Shown: in pieces, positions 19,912 through 33,267 of the stretch | Position numbering within the stretch: position 1 is the first letter of the stretch | Layout: each line of letters opens with the position of its first letter | Origin: Leucocoprinus leucothites | Lineage: Eukaryota > Basidiomycota > Agaricomycetes > Agaricales > Agaricaceae | DNA: 64,000 bases | Direction: 5' to 3' | NCBI GenBank assembly: GCA_013368445.1 | Contig: JAACJO010000013.1 | Span: 806,001 to 870,000, forward strand | Translations under genes and position numbers: made by a program | The notes under the pieces: generated by a model | The model's database searches: none | The model's input: only the letters and a program-made list of their open reading frames with translations | What the model was told of the DNA's origin: nothing

Positions 19912-22457
19912 TCATGACCCCAGGTTTCTGAAAACGTTCTTACTTCCACTCCGAATCCCTCTCCTCCTCTGAGTCCTTCCCTTCTTCTCAGCTTCTCTAA
20001 TTTCAGCTTCGCCCATACCACCTCGTTCCATACCAGCACCAAAGGATTCGACGCCCTTCCTCTTGGGCTCTTTGCCTCTCTTGCCTTGCCTTTGTCTCGA
20101 GTCATCATACTCGGTATCGTCTACGGCTGCAGAGGCTGATGGCGTCCAAGTGATTTCCATGCCACCATCTCCACTTTGTCGAACACTGTTGCCAAAGCGA
20201 GCTTTACTAGATTTGAAGCCTGTTGCTGAGCCGGATAAGCGTTGACCGAAAGAGGCGTTCTTATCGACCCCTCGGGCGCTTTCCCCAGCGCGCATAGGAA
20301 CCAGATTGACATTTGGTACACGAGCGCGTGGATTTCCGTACTCTTTCTTCATAGGTATGTAAGTGCGGGGTTGTAGTTCTACAGGCGGATAATCAGCGTC
20401 AGGCGTTCCATCAAAAAGACCCAGACTTACCACCAGCATCGCTACTATCCTCAGACGAGGAGCCATCATCCCCGTCACTACCACTTCCACTATCGCCGTC
20501 GCCAAGATCATCCGACGACACCTTATCACTCTCCTCTTCTTCATCCTCAACCGCCGTCTTTAACCCCCTCTGTGCAAAGCTCGAAGGATTGAGTAGAGCA
20601 TACTCTCTACTAGTCTCATCAATCGTGAACTCGGGATCCTCAAATACTTTGGCGAAACGAGGATCGTTGAGTAGGGACGGTTTCTTCGCTGCACCGTGTT
20701 CTTTCTCAGTATCCTCCATATCAACATCTTCTTCACCCTGCTCGTCCTGAGCAACAGTGGCAGCAGTAGCTTTCTTTGCCTTCTTCCTCTCCTCACGTTT
20801 CTTCGTCTTTTCTTCCTCCTTGAGAATCTTCGCAGCCAGCGCTTTGTTGACTTTAACGCCAGAGTCTTTCTTGCTGCGAATACGCGACTCAGCCATTTTC
20901 TCCATCTTTTCACGGATAAGTTTTTCGCGATGTTCGGCGTAGGCGAAGGGGTTAGCGATAACGCGCGCGGCGTCGTAGAGTTTGAGGGAAATGAAGTATC
21001 CATGCATGTATGGTTTGAGCATGGGCGTGCCAACGAGATGATCCAAACCGAGCCTATTTATGTAGGTTTAAGAGTTCAGTTAGAATATTAAATTGGCAAG
21101 GGATAACGTACGTTTTGAGCTCGCTACGTTCAACGAATTTGTAGTCTTCGTAGACGGAACGAGTTGTTTGATCCTCCATTTCCTCGGTAATGTTTTCAAG
21201 GAAGCTGGCCCACCGTGGCGCTGACCCAAGTTGGGGGATATAGTATGTTGCCATTTGAATGCCCTCATTGGCGGTCATGAGGAGGCCACTGCCGGGAACG
21301 TGGTGGATATCGTTTAAGTCATTCGCTGGTGTAATTGATACAAAATTGTTCGAAGGCTATCGGACGATGAGAATGGGACAATAGACATGCAAGTGAAAAC
21401 GCACTGAATTTCGGTCCCAAATTTTCACCACCTTTTTATCTGCACTGAGTACCATACCATCTCCGGCCATTCTACTACCACCCTCAATCCAGATGACCTT
21501 CTTGATAGGTAGCCCATAACCCTGATCCTTGAGGGCATAGGACCGAGCGGCACGAATATCATAGAGTAAAGTGTGTCCCGTGTTCGTGCCAATCGCATAA
21601 GATAGACCATCTGGCCTTGAAGCAATGGCCGTCACACTCAGAAGACCATCCGAGTCTAAGCCCGTAGACGACAAAAGTCGTTGCTTAGGCAGTCTTAGCG
21701 TCCCAACACTCACCCGCGAACGTGGGTCCCAAAACTGCGCAGTCCCGTTCCCGTCAATGCCGAAACCAAGAAGCTGATGGGCAGGGTTAATGTCAATGAC
21801 ATTCACTCCTAGTATCTCGCTGTCGCTTTGTCCGGCTTCGAGAATGAGAGGGGTCATGAACCGTCCTTGGTCGAGGTTTAGTCGGTAGATCTCATTGCCA
21901 GAGGCAGAGAGGTAAGTATCGCAGGATGGGAAGTGGTATGCTAATGAGCGACCAAAGCGAGGGATTCGAGTGCGATAGTGAAAGCCACCCTGTGTGTGGA
22001 GCTCGACACTGCGGTCGTTTTGGAGGTGTATTGACTTTGTCCAATCATCAGATAGACACTACAGATTTTAGATTTCAGTACATCACATTTCTAAAAATGA
22101 CGGTGAAAGCATATGTAGAAACAACTCACGCACAACAAAATCAACGTTTTCGGCGTCAGAATGTCGCTCAAATTTGAGCGTTAGTTGATCCAGGTCCCAA
22201 ACTCGTATCTGAGGTTTGTAGGTTCCTGTTGCAATGACATGGTGTCCGTCTCGAGTCGTTTTTATCCGATTGCTAGCTTCAGGAAACTCGAAGCCTTGTA
22301 TCAGCTCTATGGTCCCTTCTACTTGCTCCCGTACTGCTCTTTTGCCCTTTCCCGCTGCAGCTCTTTTGCGAGTCAACCAATCTGGGAGGGATGATGATGA
22401 TCCCGCGGTCGCCCCATTAACAGTGTAGACTTTGACGTTGGAGTATTCCGTTGCCAT
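19912..22457 (-). CDS. ENP2: Nucleolar WD-repeat protein NOL10/Enp2
   Basis: This is a nucleolar protein of the small-subunit processome, needed for 18S rRNA maturation and 40S assembly. Start ATG 22457 gives the typical YSNVKVYTVNG and LPDWLTRKRAA. The WD-repeat region follows (KPQIRVWDLDQLTLKFERH near 22190; DINPAHQLLGFGIDGNGTAQ near 21780; KKVVKIWDR near 21420). The C-terminal half has a Lys/Glu-rich segment (KEEEKTKKREERKKAKK), a NUC153-type motif LLNDPRFAKVFEDPEF near 20660, an acidic Ser/Asp tract, and the family's terminal signature RKGVESFGAGMERG with RRRGIRSGSKN. The stop is at 19912. Introns separate the exons near 22100, 21340, 21060 and 20420. It is convergent with the dehydrogenase ending at 19819. 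Confidence 0.94.
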
Positions 22458-24303
22458 TATTCAGATGGTGATACGGCCGAAGAAAGGCGAAAAATGGCCT
22501 GTTGTTATTCCGACGATGGCAGGTTTGACAAGGAGCGAGAAATAATTCAGAATAGGTGTCTGGATTAGATTTTTTATTCGTGTCACATGACTCTCGGGGA
22601 TCAAAAAGTAAAATTAGCCCCTATCGTAATTGTCGCTTCCGAGTCAGATGAAGACAACTTGTTGAGAGATCTCTTCTGCCACCAACTTGCAGGGCTCCAC
22701 GACTTATTCGACGAGTGGGAAGAACCTAATAAGTCCTGGGTGCACGAGAAAATTTGAACTTCATATCAGGTCGTCGGCTCCTCCCACCCAGGCCAGAATT
22801 GTACACCCAGGACAACTGGAACCATCTGCATTAGAAAGCCGGGAGAGCGAGTTACGACTTCGGAATTACCGAGTCGGAGGGCGGGATATTCCAAGTGGCA
22901 CACCATGCGATAATCTCAATTGACTAACGTCAATTCATCTACGACCCCGGGCTTGAGAGTTTCCTTATTGTGGGAGCCATGGGAGCGGAGATTGGGATAT
23001 CAAGACGTTCTGTTACCAGAAAAAAGGATGTTTCCGATTAGGAACGCCTTGAGCGGAGCGCGTATGATCTCCGCCCGTTACGCCACGTCGGGGGCCACTT
23101 CTTTATCGCACGTGCATGGCAGAACCTGTCTCCTAACGGGGTGCAGGACTACCAGAACCTGAGTCGGCGGAAGGAAGCCCCAAAGATAGAAAGGGAACTT
23201 CTATCAAAAGGAAAAATCCCGAACGTCAGAATCTCGCGTCTTACTCTCACTGAATGACTGCCTTGTGTTACAGCTTTCTTGTCGGCTTTTGCCATCGGAT
23301 GTGAATGATCTTCAGGAAAGAGCAGGGCCGTTCATGCGAGTTCTTAGATTTTGTTTGCGCCGGTTCGACCTGGCAACGGGTTTCAGGGAACCTGCCGTTT
23401 GTGCTGGTGAGAATTGCACAAGTCCGACTAAGCGGTGGGTTGAAGCTGGGTACTGATTGATTTTCTAGGTTTTCAAGTATATGAAGGTACAGGTTGAGCA
23501 TAAGATTCAGAACTTGAAGAATTACCCCCTGTCGTATGCGTAGTAGTATGTACGCCATTGAATCTGATTGTGTTTACTGACCGATAAAGCTTTAAAGTTA
23601 GTCGATCAAGGTTACGATCAGTTGATCGAGATCAGAAAGATACAACATCAATTTTAATCAATTTGTCCGAGGCTCTGCAAGGGACAAGAGGTGTGTAAAA
23701 AAGGTACATGGGATCGCACAAGATCGCACACTGATCGCACGGCATTTATATCTATGCCGCATCCACCCAAGTACTACTAGCCCTCACTATGGGGCTTGCC
23801 GATACAAAGAAAAATGACAAAGTTTTTTTTTTTGAGTGATAGTGAACCAGCCCCTGTCAGTTACTTCTGATACTTGACCGGATAGCACCTTCCACGCCGC
23901 AATCAAACCTCCTGTCAGCAGAGAGCAGATATGTCCACAGTAGGGTCTTCGAGGCTTTTTTATTTATCCGACTTACCATTCGCCCCCCACGACCGAATGA
24001 TCATTTGCCCAAGACCATTCCGGCTCACCTGAACCAGACGGAGAAATGTAACCCCTAGATCATGGTGCCATTGTGCAGGTCAACATTCCTCAAGCCATGG
24101 GCAGCAAACAACTCCTCATAACCAGCGCTGCTACGTGTCGCCGCTAGCGCTGGCTGTGACACGAGAAAAATGAAACGTCAAAAGTCAATGGCTGGTACAG
24201 CGGGCTGCAACCAGCATCATGATTACATAAGCCACTCGCCACGTCGTCTTGACACGTTAGTCGTGAGCCTCAGGCTCTTTCACCAGTCTTTACCTCTTCC
24301 ACC
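22458..24303. other. 1.85 kb intergenic region
   Basis: This lies between the divergent NOL10 and SURF4 genes. Short open stretches at 22687-22923 and 22920-23162 do not resemble any family and lack coherent splice partners. A T-tract sits near 23824. The last 100 bp before 24304 (CT-rich, ending TTCCACCATGT) look like the SURF4 leader. Nothing else is supported. Confidence 0.4.
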
Positions 24304-25449
24304 ATGTCCTCAAGAATCAACATAGCGCGTCCTCAGGCTAACTCATACAACGTAGATCCGCATGGTCTATCCAACTCTAGGCCATCTACCGGCTACAGAG
24401 CTGCCAACCCCGACGACCCCCTCGAGAAAATCCGAGCGGTGGGCAAGCAGGTTGAAGACTACACCGAAATCTACTCACAACCGTTGAAACCTCACTTGCC
24501 GGCAATCGGGCGTTTCTTAATTGTCGTCACTTTTCTGGAGGACGCGCTGAGGATCGTTACACAGTGGGGAGACCAGCTTTGGTATTTGCAACAGTACGAG
24601 TTCATTGTTCGTCCCGAATTTCCGTGATCTCATCCTTTGTGATTTTCAGGCATAGAAAGTTCCCTTGGGGTCTTTCTCACCTTTTCTTGCTCATCAACAT
24701 TCTTGTAAGTTGTTCGCCAGCTTTCTGCCCTGTCGGGTCTTATGTCACCTGTTAGGTTATGTTAGCGGGCTCGTCCGCTGTTATTTTGAAGAGATTTACG
24801 GAGTACGCTGTTGCTGGTCTTCTCGGTGTTGTTGTTATCCAAGGATTCGGTTATGGTCTCATCTTTGACCTGAACTTCTTCCTCCGCAACCTGAGTGTTA
24901 TTGGTGGTCTCTTCATGGTTTTCAGCGATTCCATGATCACCCGTAAATCTGTCTTCGCGGGCTTGCCAACCCTTAGTGAGAACGACCGCAGGAAATAGTA
25001 CGCATGTTCTTATTTTCCCAGAAATCATATGGCTCACAGTGTGTTTTAGCTTCCTCCTTACCGGCCGAGTCCTCTTGATCTTCCTTTTCCTTGGCTTCAT
25101 TCTTCAAGGCGAATGGAGCTTCATGCGCGTTCTTGTTTCTATCGTTGGTTTTGCCGCTTGTGTCATGGTTGCCGTTGGTTTCAAGGCCAAGTGGTCTGCC
25201 GCATTCCTTGTTGTGGTGTTGAGCATTTTCAACGTTTTCGCCAACAATTGGTGGGCTGTTCATTCAGCGCATCCTCAGAGGGATTTCTTGAAGTACGACT
25301 TCTTCCAAACATTATGTGAGTGACCTCATTTCTCTCCTTCCATTATTGGTAACTTACCTTCCCCCATAGCTATTGTTGGCGGCCTCATCCTACTAGTCAA
25401 CATGGGACCTGGTGGTCTTTCTGTTGACGAGAAAAAGAAGACATACTAG
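24304..25449 (+). CDS. ERV29: ER cargo receptor SURF4/Erv29
   Basis: This is a multi-pass membrane receptor that packages soluble secretory cargo into COPII vesicles at the ER. ATG 24304 lies in a good context (CCACCATGT). The cytosolic N-terminus is followed by the family segment GRFLIVVTFLEDALRIVTQW, then spliced exons with HRKFPWGLSHLFLLINIL, VIQGFGYGLIFDLNFFLRNL, RVLLIFLFLGF, and NNWWAVHSAHPQRDFLKYDF. The C-terminus is KKKTY, a di-lysine KKxx ER-retrieval signal, with the stop at 25447-25449. Four introns are visible (near 24600, 24703, 25000 and 25317). All expected hydrophobic segments are present, so it appears complete. Confidence 0.96.
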
Positions 25450-28400
25450 TGGACTCTCCGAGTATTGTTTTACATTTTTTTTACAACAGTCGCTGCATGT
25501 ATTGGTCAAATAGCTTTCGAAAATAGGACTCGTTTGCCCTTGTGTCTTCTTAACACTGGATTGTTCCTCGTGGTTATTTAATATCGGCTCGAAGGTTCGT
25601 TTTCGGACGTCGCTTGAACAAAATTTGTGATCTGGCGGCTGTGTTCATCAGGAAATGCGGGTCAGATACGGCTAGCTTATACAAATGAGTGGATTAAGTT
25701 TGGGATTAACGTTGGCCATGGGGTTAGAAGAAATCAAGTTCATACATTAGACTCCGAGTAAATGAAAGATTCTATCCAGACTTCGAATGATAAGTGAAGG
25801 GTTCACGGCGAAAGAATCGCCTACGAGGTCGGTTCGCTTAAAGCCTGCCAGCTTCAAATTGTTTCCAAGGGTTACGCCTTTGAGAAACAAGACTATCTCG
25901 CAATTTAGGGCTCGCCTGTTGGTCCCTACGCATCAACAACGGGAATGAGAGCAAGACCACCGATGATATCTGTAGCAGGCCATCGCTGGAGCTCAGTAGA
26001 AGGGGCAAATGTCCGATGGAAGGCTGAGATCGATCTGGAACGCCGTTTCGTCCCCACTAACTCCAGACATTCTCCAGAGAACTGTCCACACTCCCTCGAC
26101 GAACCTCTCCTCGCCGAGGAAAAGCTGCGTAAGGACGGATTTGATCGGTGTTCTATGCTCGCGGCAAGCTGCGCTGTAAAATAGACTCAGAACCGAACTT
26201 GAACTTACAATGTTTCTCCATTGCGGGTCCAAAATAACACAGGACTCACGGCCAGGGAAATGGCTCTCGGAAACTTCCTTTTCCAAAAGGTGTGGCTTGC
26301 GGGGATTTCGTCGCATGGGGCCTGGGTGTAGCAGAGAATCGAAGAAGCCAGCGTCGAAATAACCGTGTAATTTACGCACAAGAAAATTGGGGCGGTCAGT
26401 TTCGCTATCAGATGCTTCTCACCAAGAAGGACAGAATGCCTCTCTACCTGTAATCATACATACGTTGAATTATACAGACAGAAGGATCTTTCCTACTTGC
26501 GACTCGCACACCCTCCGTATCAGGATCTGGAAACTCAAATGTAGAGTTTTTTTTTCTCGGTCCTGTAGGACCGTCGCCGATCATTCATTTGGGGTTGAGC
26601 TTGTTGTTCATTTAATGGTTCAATTTCACAGATGCGCTCACAAGAATGATCTCTAATGCTCGCCTTCATTACTTTAATTGCCAAGCACTTGCAGAAGTTT
26701 TCTTGAACACCACCATCGGGAAGAGGGTGTTATAATGGTCCCGAGAACCAAGCGAGCTGCTGCGCACGAATATTTTCAGCCTTGGGCAGTATGAGGCACC
26801 TATGATGCTATAGCTTTGCTTCTTTCCGGTCACGGTGGGATCGGCGCACAAAGGGGCTACAGCCATGATCATTAGAACCTATAACGGGGGCGAATAGTCT
26901 CAATTCACTCAAAGCCTATAACGGAGGCGAATAGTCCCAATTCGCTCAAAACCTTGAGTACCTGAACCCGTGGGCTCGTTGTATCAGAGCCTCGAAGTAG
27001 CCTAAGCCAGTCAATCAAGTGGCATCCATAAACCGGAGTTGATGAGTCTGAAATAGGTGAAACACCCCCGACGGGTGCCCATTGGCTGCTGGACAAATGT
27101 AGTCAAGGGAAGAAGCCTTCTGCTGGGGCGAACAATGGAGCTTAGTCAGGATGAAGGGATTAGAGGAACGCACAAGGTCCGCAGTCTCTGCTTTCCTCTG
27201 TAGACCAAATGAACAAATACGTCCTCTAATTGATGTCGTGTAGGAGAACGAGATTTAGTTAACACGGATTGTTTGATGGACTCTCACCTTTGACGGCCGG
27301 GGGAACCCGAGAACATGGATGATAGAAGAATATAGGGTAGAACCCAGTGGTTCCTTACACTTTCGAAGCTTGTAGTCCCAGTCCAAGGGGGCGATCGGCA
27401 TTCAAAAGAGGTGTCCTACATGTAGCACGGTGGAATTTCGGGTCACTTCAAGATATTCACTGAAGCAGCATGGAGCGTTCGAGCTTCATATCCCACGGAG
27501 AAAGAGGGAATCTGTCAGAATACGAAGGAGACAGAGATAGAACGCCGTCGGTTCCATCAGGAGACCCATGGATGGCGCCTGAAATTGTGGTAAACGGAAC
27601 TTTCTAAATGGTTGTCTCCGGATACTGATGGGCAGTGGGGCAATTGGTATCCTGGGTTAGGTTATCTTTATTTTTGATACTAACCAGGATGTCCGTAACA
27701 AAATGTCAATGGTGAGTACGACGATAATCGAGTTTCGCCGAACCGAAGTAGGGCCCTAAAACATATTGTGAGGGTCAGAGTAGTAGAGGCGATGCGGGGC
27801 TGAAGTTTGCTCTTATTTAGTTTGAAGCACTCCGAGACCTACTAGGTGCTCCAATACTATCAAGAAAACATCTCCCCTGTAAACCGGGTTCTGGCTGAAG
27901 GTACCTGGCCACCCCCGCAGCCAGGTTGCAAGGTCGGTGTTCCGTACTCTCTACAAGAAATACATTAGAATCGCCAGTGAAACACAAGCAGGTTGCAGCC
28001 CATCAAGAGAGTTGCGATAACAAGGGTAAATGCGAGAAGTGCAGGCTCTCCAGTCGGATCGAGGACTTGTAATAGCAAGATACCGCCAGAGCTTCAAGAG
28101 CTTACTAGGGAATGTGTGATGACAAAACAGGCTCAAGACCTACACTCAGGTTATGATCGCAGTTGCATGCCAAGTTCAAGCGTGGAGTTAGACCATGGGA
28201 GAGGCCGGACAGCATGATATTTCCTGATATAAATTTGGCTTGGCCAACAGCTAAATCATCTGGATGTTGGAGCGGGAAAGGGGCGAGGAGGCAGGATGCT
28301 ACTGGTGTAAGCACTACGTGGGCTACTACTTACCACCTTGAATCCTAAGCTACAGCTCACGTGGTCAGACGCGTCTCTCGTCCCTGAACGAAACGCGTCC

Positions 28401-28523
28401 TTACCTAGCCTTACCTTCTTACCACGACCTCGCCGCCCTCAGTCCACAGATTAATACAAAGTGAAGAGAAGAAACAAATCCCTTGTCGGTCACATCTCAT
28501 ATCGTACTTATTGCGCCCGGCCA
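25450..28523. other. 3 kb gene-poor region
   Basis: This is the longest stretch without a recognisable gene. The longest open stretch, minus strand 26379-25993 (128 codons), has no family signature I recognise. A short tandem repeat lies at 26878-26951. Two T-tracts (near 25480 and 26550) are present. It could hold a lncRNA, a rapidly evolving gene or decayed sequence; the bases alone do not decide. Confidence 0.4.
26878..26951. repeat. 37-bp tandem repeat, two copies
   Basis: Two adjacent units of 37 bp, beginning CCTATAACGG (26878 and 26915), differ at a few positions only. Each holds GGCGAATAGT and AATTC.CTCAAA. Confidence 0.85.
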
Positions 28524-30634
28524 ATGTCAAAACGTCGCCTCTCTCGATTACACTCGGACTCGGAGGATCAATGGAGTGGCGAGGATGGAAAGTCGAAGTC
28601 ATCCAGCTCCGACACGGTGGATTTAGAATGGACTCAAGAGAAAAGAAAAGGGTCACAAAGAAAGAATATGGCAACTAGAAAGAAACAGAAGCTAGAAGCT
28701 CAAGTTCAGCGGATGGCTCAAAGTGATACAAGGATTCTTGGGAATACGGATTCCATGCACTTAGAATCTCGTCACTCGATCGGGTTACCAGGACCCATGC
28801 GTACCGCACTCTTGCGTTGGTTTACCACGGTGAGGGATTCGCGCGGTATGCCATGGCGCAAACCATCCAACCTTTCTCAAGATCCCCAGCAACGTTCTCA
28901 ACGAGCCTATGAGGTGATGAGAGTGTTAATCTTGAACGCCTTTGAGAGAATCTAATCCATGTTTAGGTGTGGGTATCAGAGATCATGCTCCAACAGACTC
29001 AAGTTGCTACAGTTATACCGTATTACAACCGTTGGATGGAAGCGTAAGGTTTCATGATATATTCTATCGGGTTTTTTGGGACTTAATAAATCCACTTAGA
29101 TTTCCCACCCTGAAGGACCTCGTGGGTCAAAGTTCGCTTATAGTTGATGCGATCCTAAGCGGGTTATTAGGCACAAGCCAATGTGGATCAAGTTAATGCT
29201 TTATGGAAAGGCCTTGGATACTATAGCCGAGCTCGTCGCTTGCTTGAAGGGGCGAAGAAGACTGTTGAAGACTATGGGGGGAGTCTTCCGAACAATGCAA
29301 AAGAAATGCAAAAGATTCCTGGGATAGGTCGATACAGTGCTGGTGCTATTTGCTCTATAGCTTATGGCGAAAGAGTCCCCGTGGTAAGTAAGATTTTACT
29401 TCTGCTCCTGGTATACCTGTGCTAACAAGGAGAATAGCTTGATGGAAATGTTCACCGCTTACTTAGTCGACTTCTTGCACTTCATGCCCCACCAAAGGCT
29501 AAGGCAACTCTAGACTTGCTTTGGGAAGCGGCGGATGTCTTGGTCCAAGAAGGTATTGTGGTGTTCTGTGACCACAACCTCCTCTCACTGAAACAAGCCT
29601 TCTTTGGCCTCAGACACCGAGAACCATCACCCAGGTGACATTAACCAGGGTTTGATCGAGTTAGGAAGCACTATCTGTACAGTGCGAAATCCGTCTTGCG
29701 ACACATGTCCCTTGCAGCCTTGGTGCGCTGCCTACGAACTAGTCGGCAGCAAAATAAATGAGGTGACTATTATTGCTGTCACTGGTTCACTAGATCGCTG
29801 ATTTCAAGTCGCAGTCTCTTCCAGACATAGAAGACATCTGCCGCATTTGTGAACCGCTTTCAGCTGAACTAGAAGTCACTGCTTTCCCCATGAAGGCCGA
29901 CCGCAAGAAGGCCAGAGAGGAACTTGATATCGTCAATGTAATAGAATGGCGACAAGACAAAGACTCTGAAGAGAGACTATTTCTTCTTGTTAGACGCCCA
30001 GAGACAGGTACTCAATTTCTTGATGACTACCCATCCCAAGAGTTTTGAGTTGTTCGCTTTATCATGTCAGGTTTACTCGCTGGATTGTACGACTTCCCAT
30101 CGTCACCGAATGCTTGCAAGAACTCGACACCTGAAACCATCAAGCTAGCAACTCTAAAACTCCTTGGGACGATGTTTGGGCGAGTAATGCGAGAACCCGT
30201 AACATCACTATCCCCAGATAAAGGACAAAGAAGAAGTACTAGGGAAGCCGAAGTCATTGATATGTCCATCATCGGTGATGTAGCCCATGTTTTCTCGCAC
30301 GTCAGGAAGACCTACAGAGTGGTTTGGATTTTGGTGACAGGTGGTGATAGACCGCCTGAGTTTCGTATAAACGGGGCGGGCAAGCTCCCGGGAAAGCTTG
30401 TGCATAGATCGACGAAACAAGTCAAAAACGAGGATCAAATGGAATCGGATCTCCGTACGGAGGGTACGTGGACATCAGTAGATCAAGTGGCCAATGCGAC
30501 GTGAGTAACGATTCTTGTCTTCAAAGACCCAAGGGTCTGCCTTCTGAATGGTATAAACTAGGATAGGAACAGGAACGATGAAAGTTTGGAACCTTGCAAA
30601 GGCTTTTTGGGGCAAAAACGCAGATATCTATTGA
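28524..30634 (+). CDS. MUTYH: Adenine DNA glycosylase MutY/MUTYH
   Basis: This base-excision repair enzyme removes adenine mispaired with 8-oxoguanine. ATG 28524 opens a basic/Ser-rich N-terminal region (possible nuclear targeting). Then come the catalytic domain with WVSEIMLQQTQV (catalytic Glu), LWKGLGYYSRA, the helix-hairpin-helix IPGIGRYSAGA, and VLDGNVHRLLSR with the catalytic Asp just after an intron. The [4Fe-4S] ligands are in CTVRNPSCDTCPLQPWC (C-x6-C-x2-C-x5-C). The C-terminal NUDIX-like 8-oxoG recognition part holds LFLLVRRPETG, LAGLYDFPSS and HVFSHVRKTY. The stop is at 30632-30634. Introns join in phase, for example GAG|VWVSE near 28915-28967. It looks complete. Confidence 0.96.
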
Positions 30635-30852
30635 TGTTATATCCTTGGGAGAAAAATACTAATTTATGAATGATACGATAATTCCCGTTCGAGCGCTAAC
30701 GTATAAGGCTTAAGTAATAAGCGCTTAATACCACATGACTTTGCGGCCAAGTCACGTTCATTATTCTGATCAATGATGCAACACGTCAGGCGAAGGTTCT
30801 CTTTTACTCAACCGTAACGCGCACACGTCGTGAACTACATGTCGAGTCTTAA

Positions 30853-33267
30853 ATGAAGTCTTTCCAGGAGGTCCACGAAAATTATGGGGAGAATTACCTT
30901 TAGTAAGTGCTAGCGAGACGTCATTCCTTGCTTGGTATCATAATTTCCTCACGCTCTTTTAGCCATGTTCTAAATCTTAATAAAGGCGCATCACAGGGCG
31001 AAGTACAAGAACGATACCGGTCGCTTTCTCTAGTGTTCCATCCGGATAAGCAGCAGGACCCCGATGCGAAAGAAATAGCCACTAAAAACTTCCTCAAGAT
31101 ACAGAAGGCATATGAAGGTTCGTCTTCCCGGTCTTAGCCAAGCCCATGCCGACTCAATAATCTCACCGCAAGTTTTATCCGACCCATTTCTTCGGTAAGT
31201 GTGTCGGGCGGGTCGAGATATCTATATGTAACTTATTTGTCAAAAGGGAGATTTATGATCAATTGGGTGCGCAAGTTAATCCTTTGGACTTCAATCTACC
31301 AAAGTTGATGCAGGTGTGTAGGATCTGAAGGATTATCTTTCAATTGGCCCGAAGGGTTTCGGACAAACTCGCTGGAAGAGGTACGTTGTCTCCTGACTCG
31401 TAGTGTGGTATTAAACTTAGGCTTTGACTAGTTTCGGGAGAAGCTTGCTGATGTGAAAGGCGAAATAAGGCGAGCACGACAAAATGCAGTTCTATCGCCA
31501 CAGGGTAACCTCCACTGTGTCGTAAATGCCATTCCTCTATTCCATCGTGGCCACGCGACCGTCGCGAAACGACTTTCCGATGTTAGCTTCGCAAGTTACT
31601 CCCTGCGACACAAGATCCAAGTTAGAGATCATGTTCCCCTTCACAAAGCTCTCACTCATTCTCACCCAGAGTAAAATCACCGAACAAACAAACCTCGTGC
31701 TGGGGGTTCAAGTTAGAAATGGCACAGATCACCTTGATTTTACTGGGACTGTCCAACATCAGTTTTCTCCTAGATTATCGAGTTTAGTGAGTTCAGTTGC
31801 ATCCTGAGACCGATAGCACATGTTGTGACGACTCATGAAGGCGCTTGTTCACTTCGGTTTCCCTTTCCAAACGCGACTAGAGACAGCTTATTCAGACGGC
31901 AATAACTCTCTTGTTGTCAAAACTGTCGGGTCTTTGGGTGCTCCTCTATTGTTCCGACCAGCAGTAAGCGCCTCTTTGACCCGGAAGCTTTTCAAGAGAA
32001 GAACCGAGCAAGCAACGGTTGACTTACATGTCGGACACCGGCCCCACGTTAAGCTTCGCCTAATGACTCCTAAACCATTTGGTCTCAAATATAGTGGGGA
32101 CAGACATGAGAATGGTGGTGGAAACTCTGGTACATCGGCTTCTCTCTCCGGCCTAGAAACAGGGATTATTTTTTCATCCTATGGACTGGACCTGGAGCAT
32201 GGGGATCCCAAAATCGTTGGAGAATTTGGCGTAAACTTGCTAGAACTGGGGACAACACTCAAAAGTGGCCTAACTCTTGGCTATGCTGGCATCAATTGGC
32301 ACTTCTCCTCCCTGTGGTCCATCCCTTCCAAATCTATTGAAATCAGCACAACGACGACTTTAGGCCGTGCCGGCGTTGTTCTTGTAACAGAGTATGTTCC
32401 CTTCTACTCATATCCAACCGAGTCATTTAATGGAACACTTCGTTTTCCCCACAGAATGTCTCGCTTGGAGCAACGGCTCACCATACCGATTGTGCTTTCC
32501 GCCGAGTATAATGGACCATTGGCGATGTGTACTACTGTGTTACCAGCTTTAGCGGGCCTCCTGGTGTATCGCTTCATCATCCTTCCACGCCGTCGAACTC
32601 AACGGCTCGCGTAAGTCTACCATTTCCCAGCGATCAATGTTTTCTCAGGCACCGAATTTTCTATCACAGCCACCTTCGCTCAGCACGCAAGCGACTAGAG
32701 GAGTCAGAGGAGCGACGGGAGAGAAATGCTGTTGAAAAGGTTTTAAAGGACCTTGCCCGTAAACACAGTCAAACGGAAAAGTCAAAGCAAGGCTAGTGTG
32801 CTTTCGCGTCTTCCCGGAGGAGTAAAACTGATATCTTCAAGGTCTAATTATACTCGAAGCTAGCTACGGTTCAGCTGAGGAGAGCGAAGGCATACAAGAT
32901 TTGACCCTTGATGTGACGATTCCTCTCCAAGCTCTTGTTCGAAACTCGCAACTGTTTATTGCAGGAGGAGAAGAAACCAAGGTGACGTAGCCGAGATACT
33001 CTTATTTATCCTAAATTTTGGTACCTCTTCGACTGATCCTTGATTTATAGTTGCATATACAAGGATTCTTTGACCCTGTACCTTGTATCCCCAAGGTCCT
33101 TCGCATCCGTTATCTATTCCGTGAACAAATGCACTATGCGGAAATTCCGGATTCTATGCCTACTGTGTTGCCTTTAATAGGTTTGTGTAGCATATCTCCT
33201 GTTGGTAGTGCCTTCCTGATCACTCTCTTCAGAACATCGAGTAGGGTCACCTACAACGGATGCTTAG
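30853..33267 (+). CDS. DnaJ homologue of the DNAJC11 type
   Basis: This is a J-domain protein that in animals associates with the mitochondrial MICOS/MIB complex and cristae organisation. ATG 30853 gives MKSFQEVHENYGENYLY, which splices over a 60-nt intron (30903-30962) into HVLNLNKGASQGEVQERYR and the J-domain HPDK motif. The long middle exon (about 31835-32610) carries the beta-rich family segment, including GYAGINWHFSSLWSIPS, and a hydrophobic stretch near its end (VLPALAGLLVYRFIILP). A charged helix follows (ARKRLEESEERRERNAVEKV), then the DUF3395 block EASYG and FFDPVP near 33065. The last exon splices at about 33190-33236 and ends at 33265-33267. Start and last exon are inferred from splice phase. 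Confidence 0.88.

Noticed and set aside
23361..23370. A B-box-like CGGTTCGACC that could mark a tRNA
   Set aside because: No A-box and no acceptor stem were found in the surrounding 90 bp.
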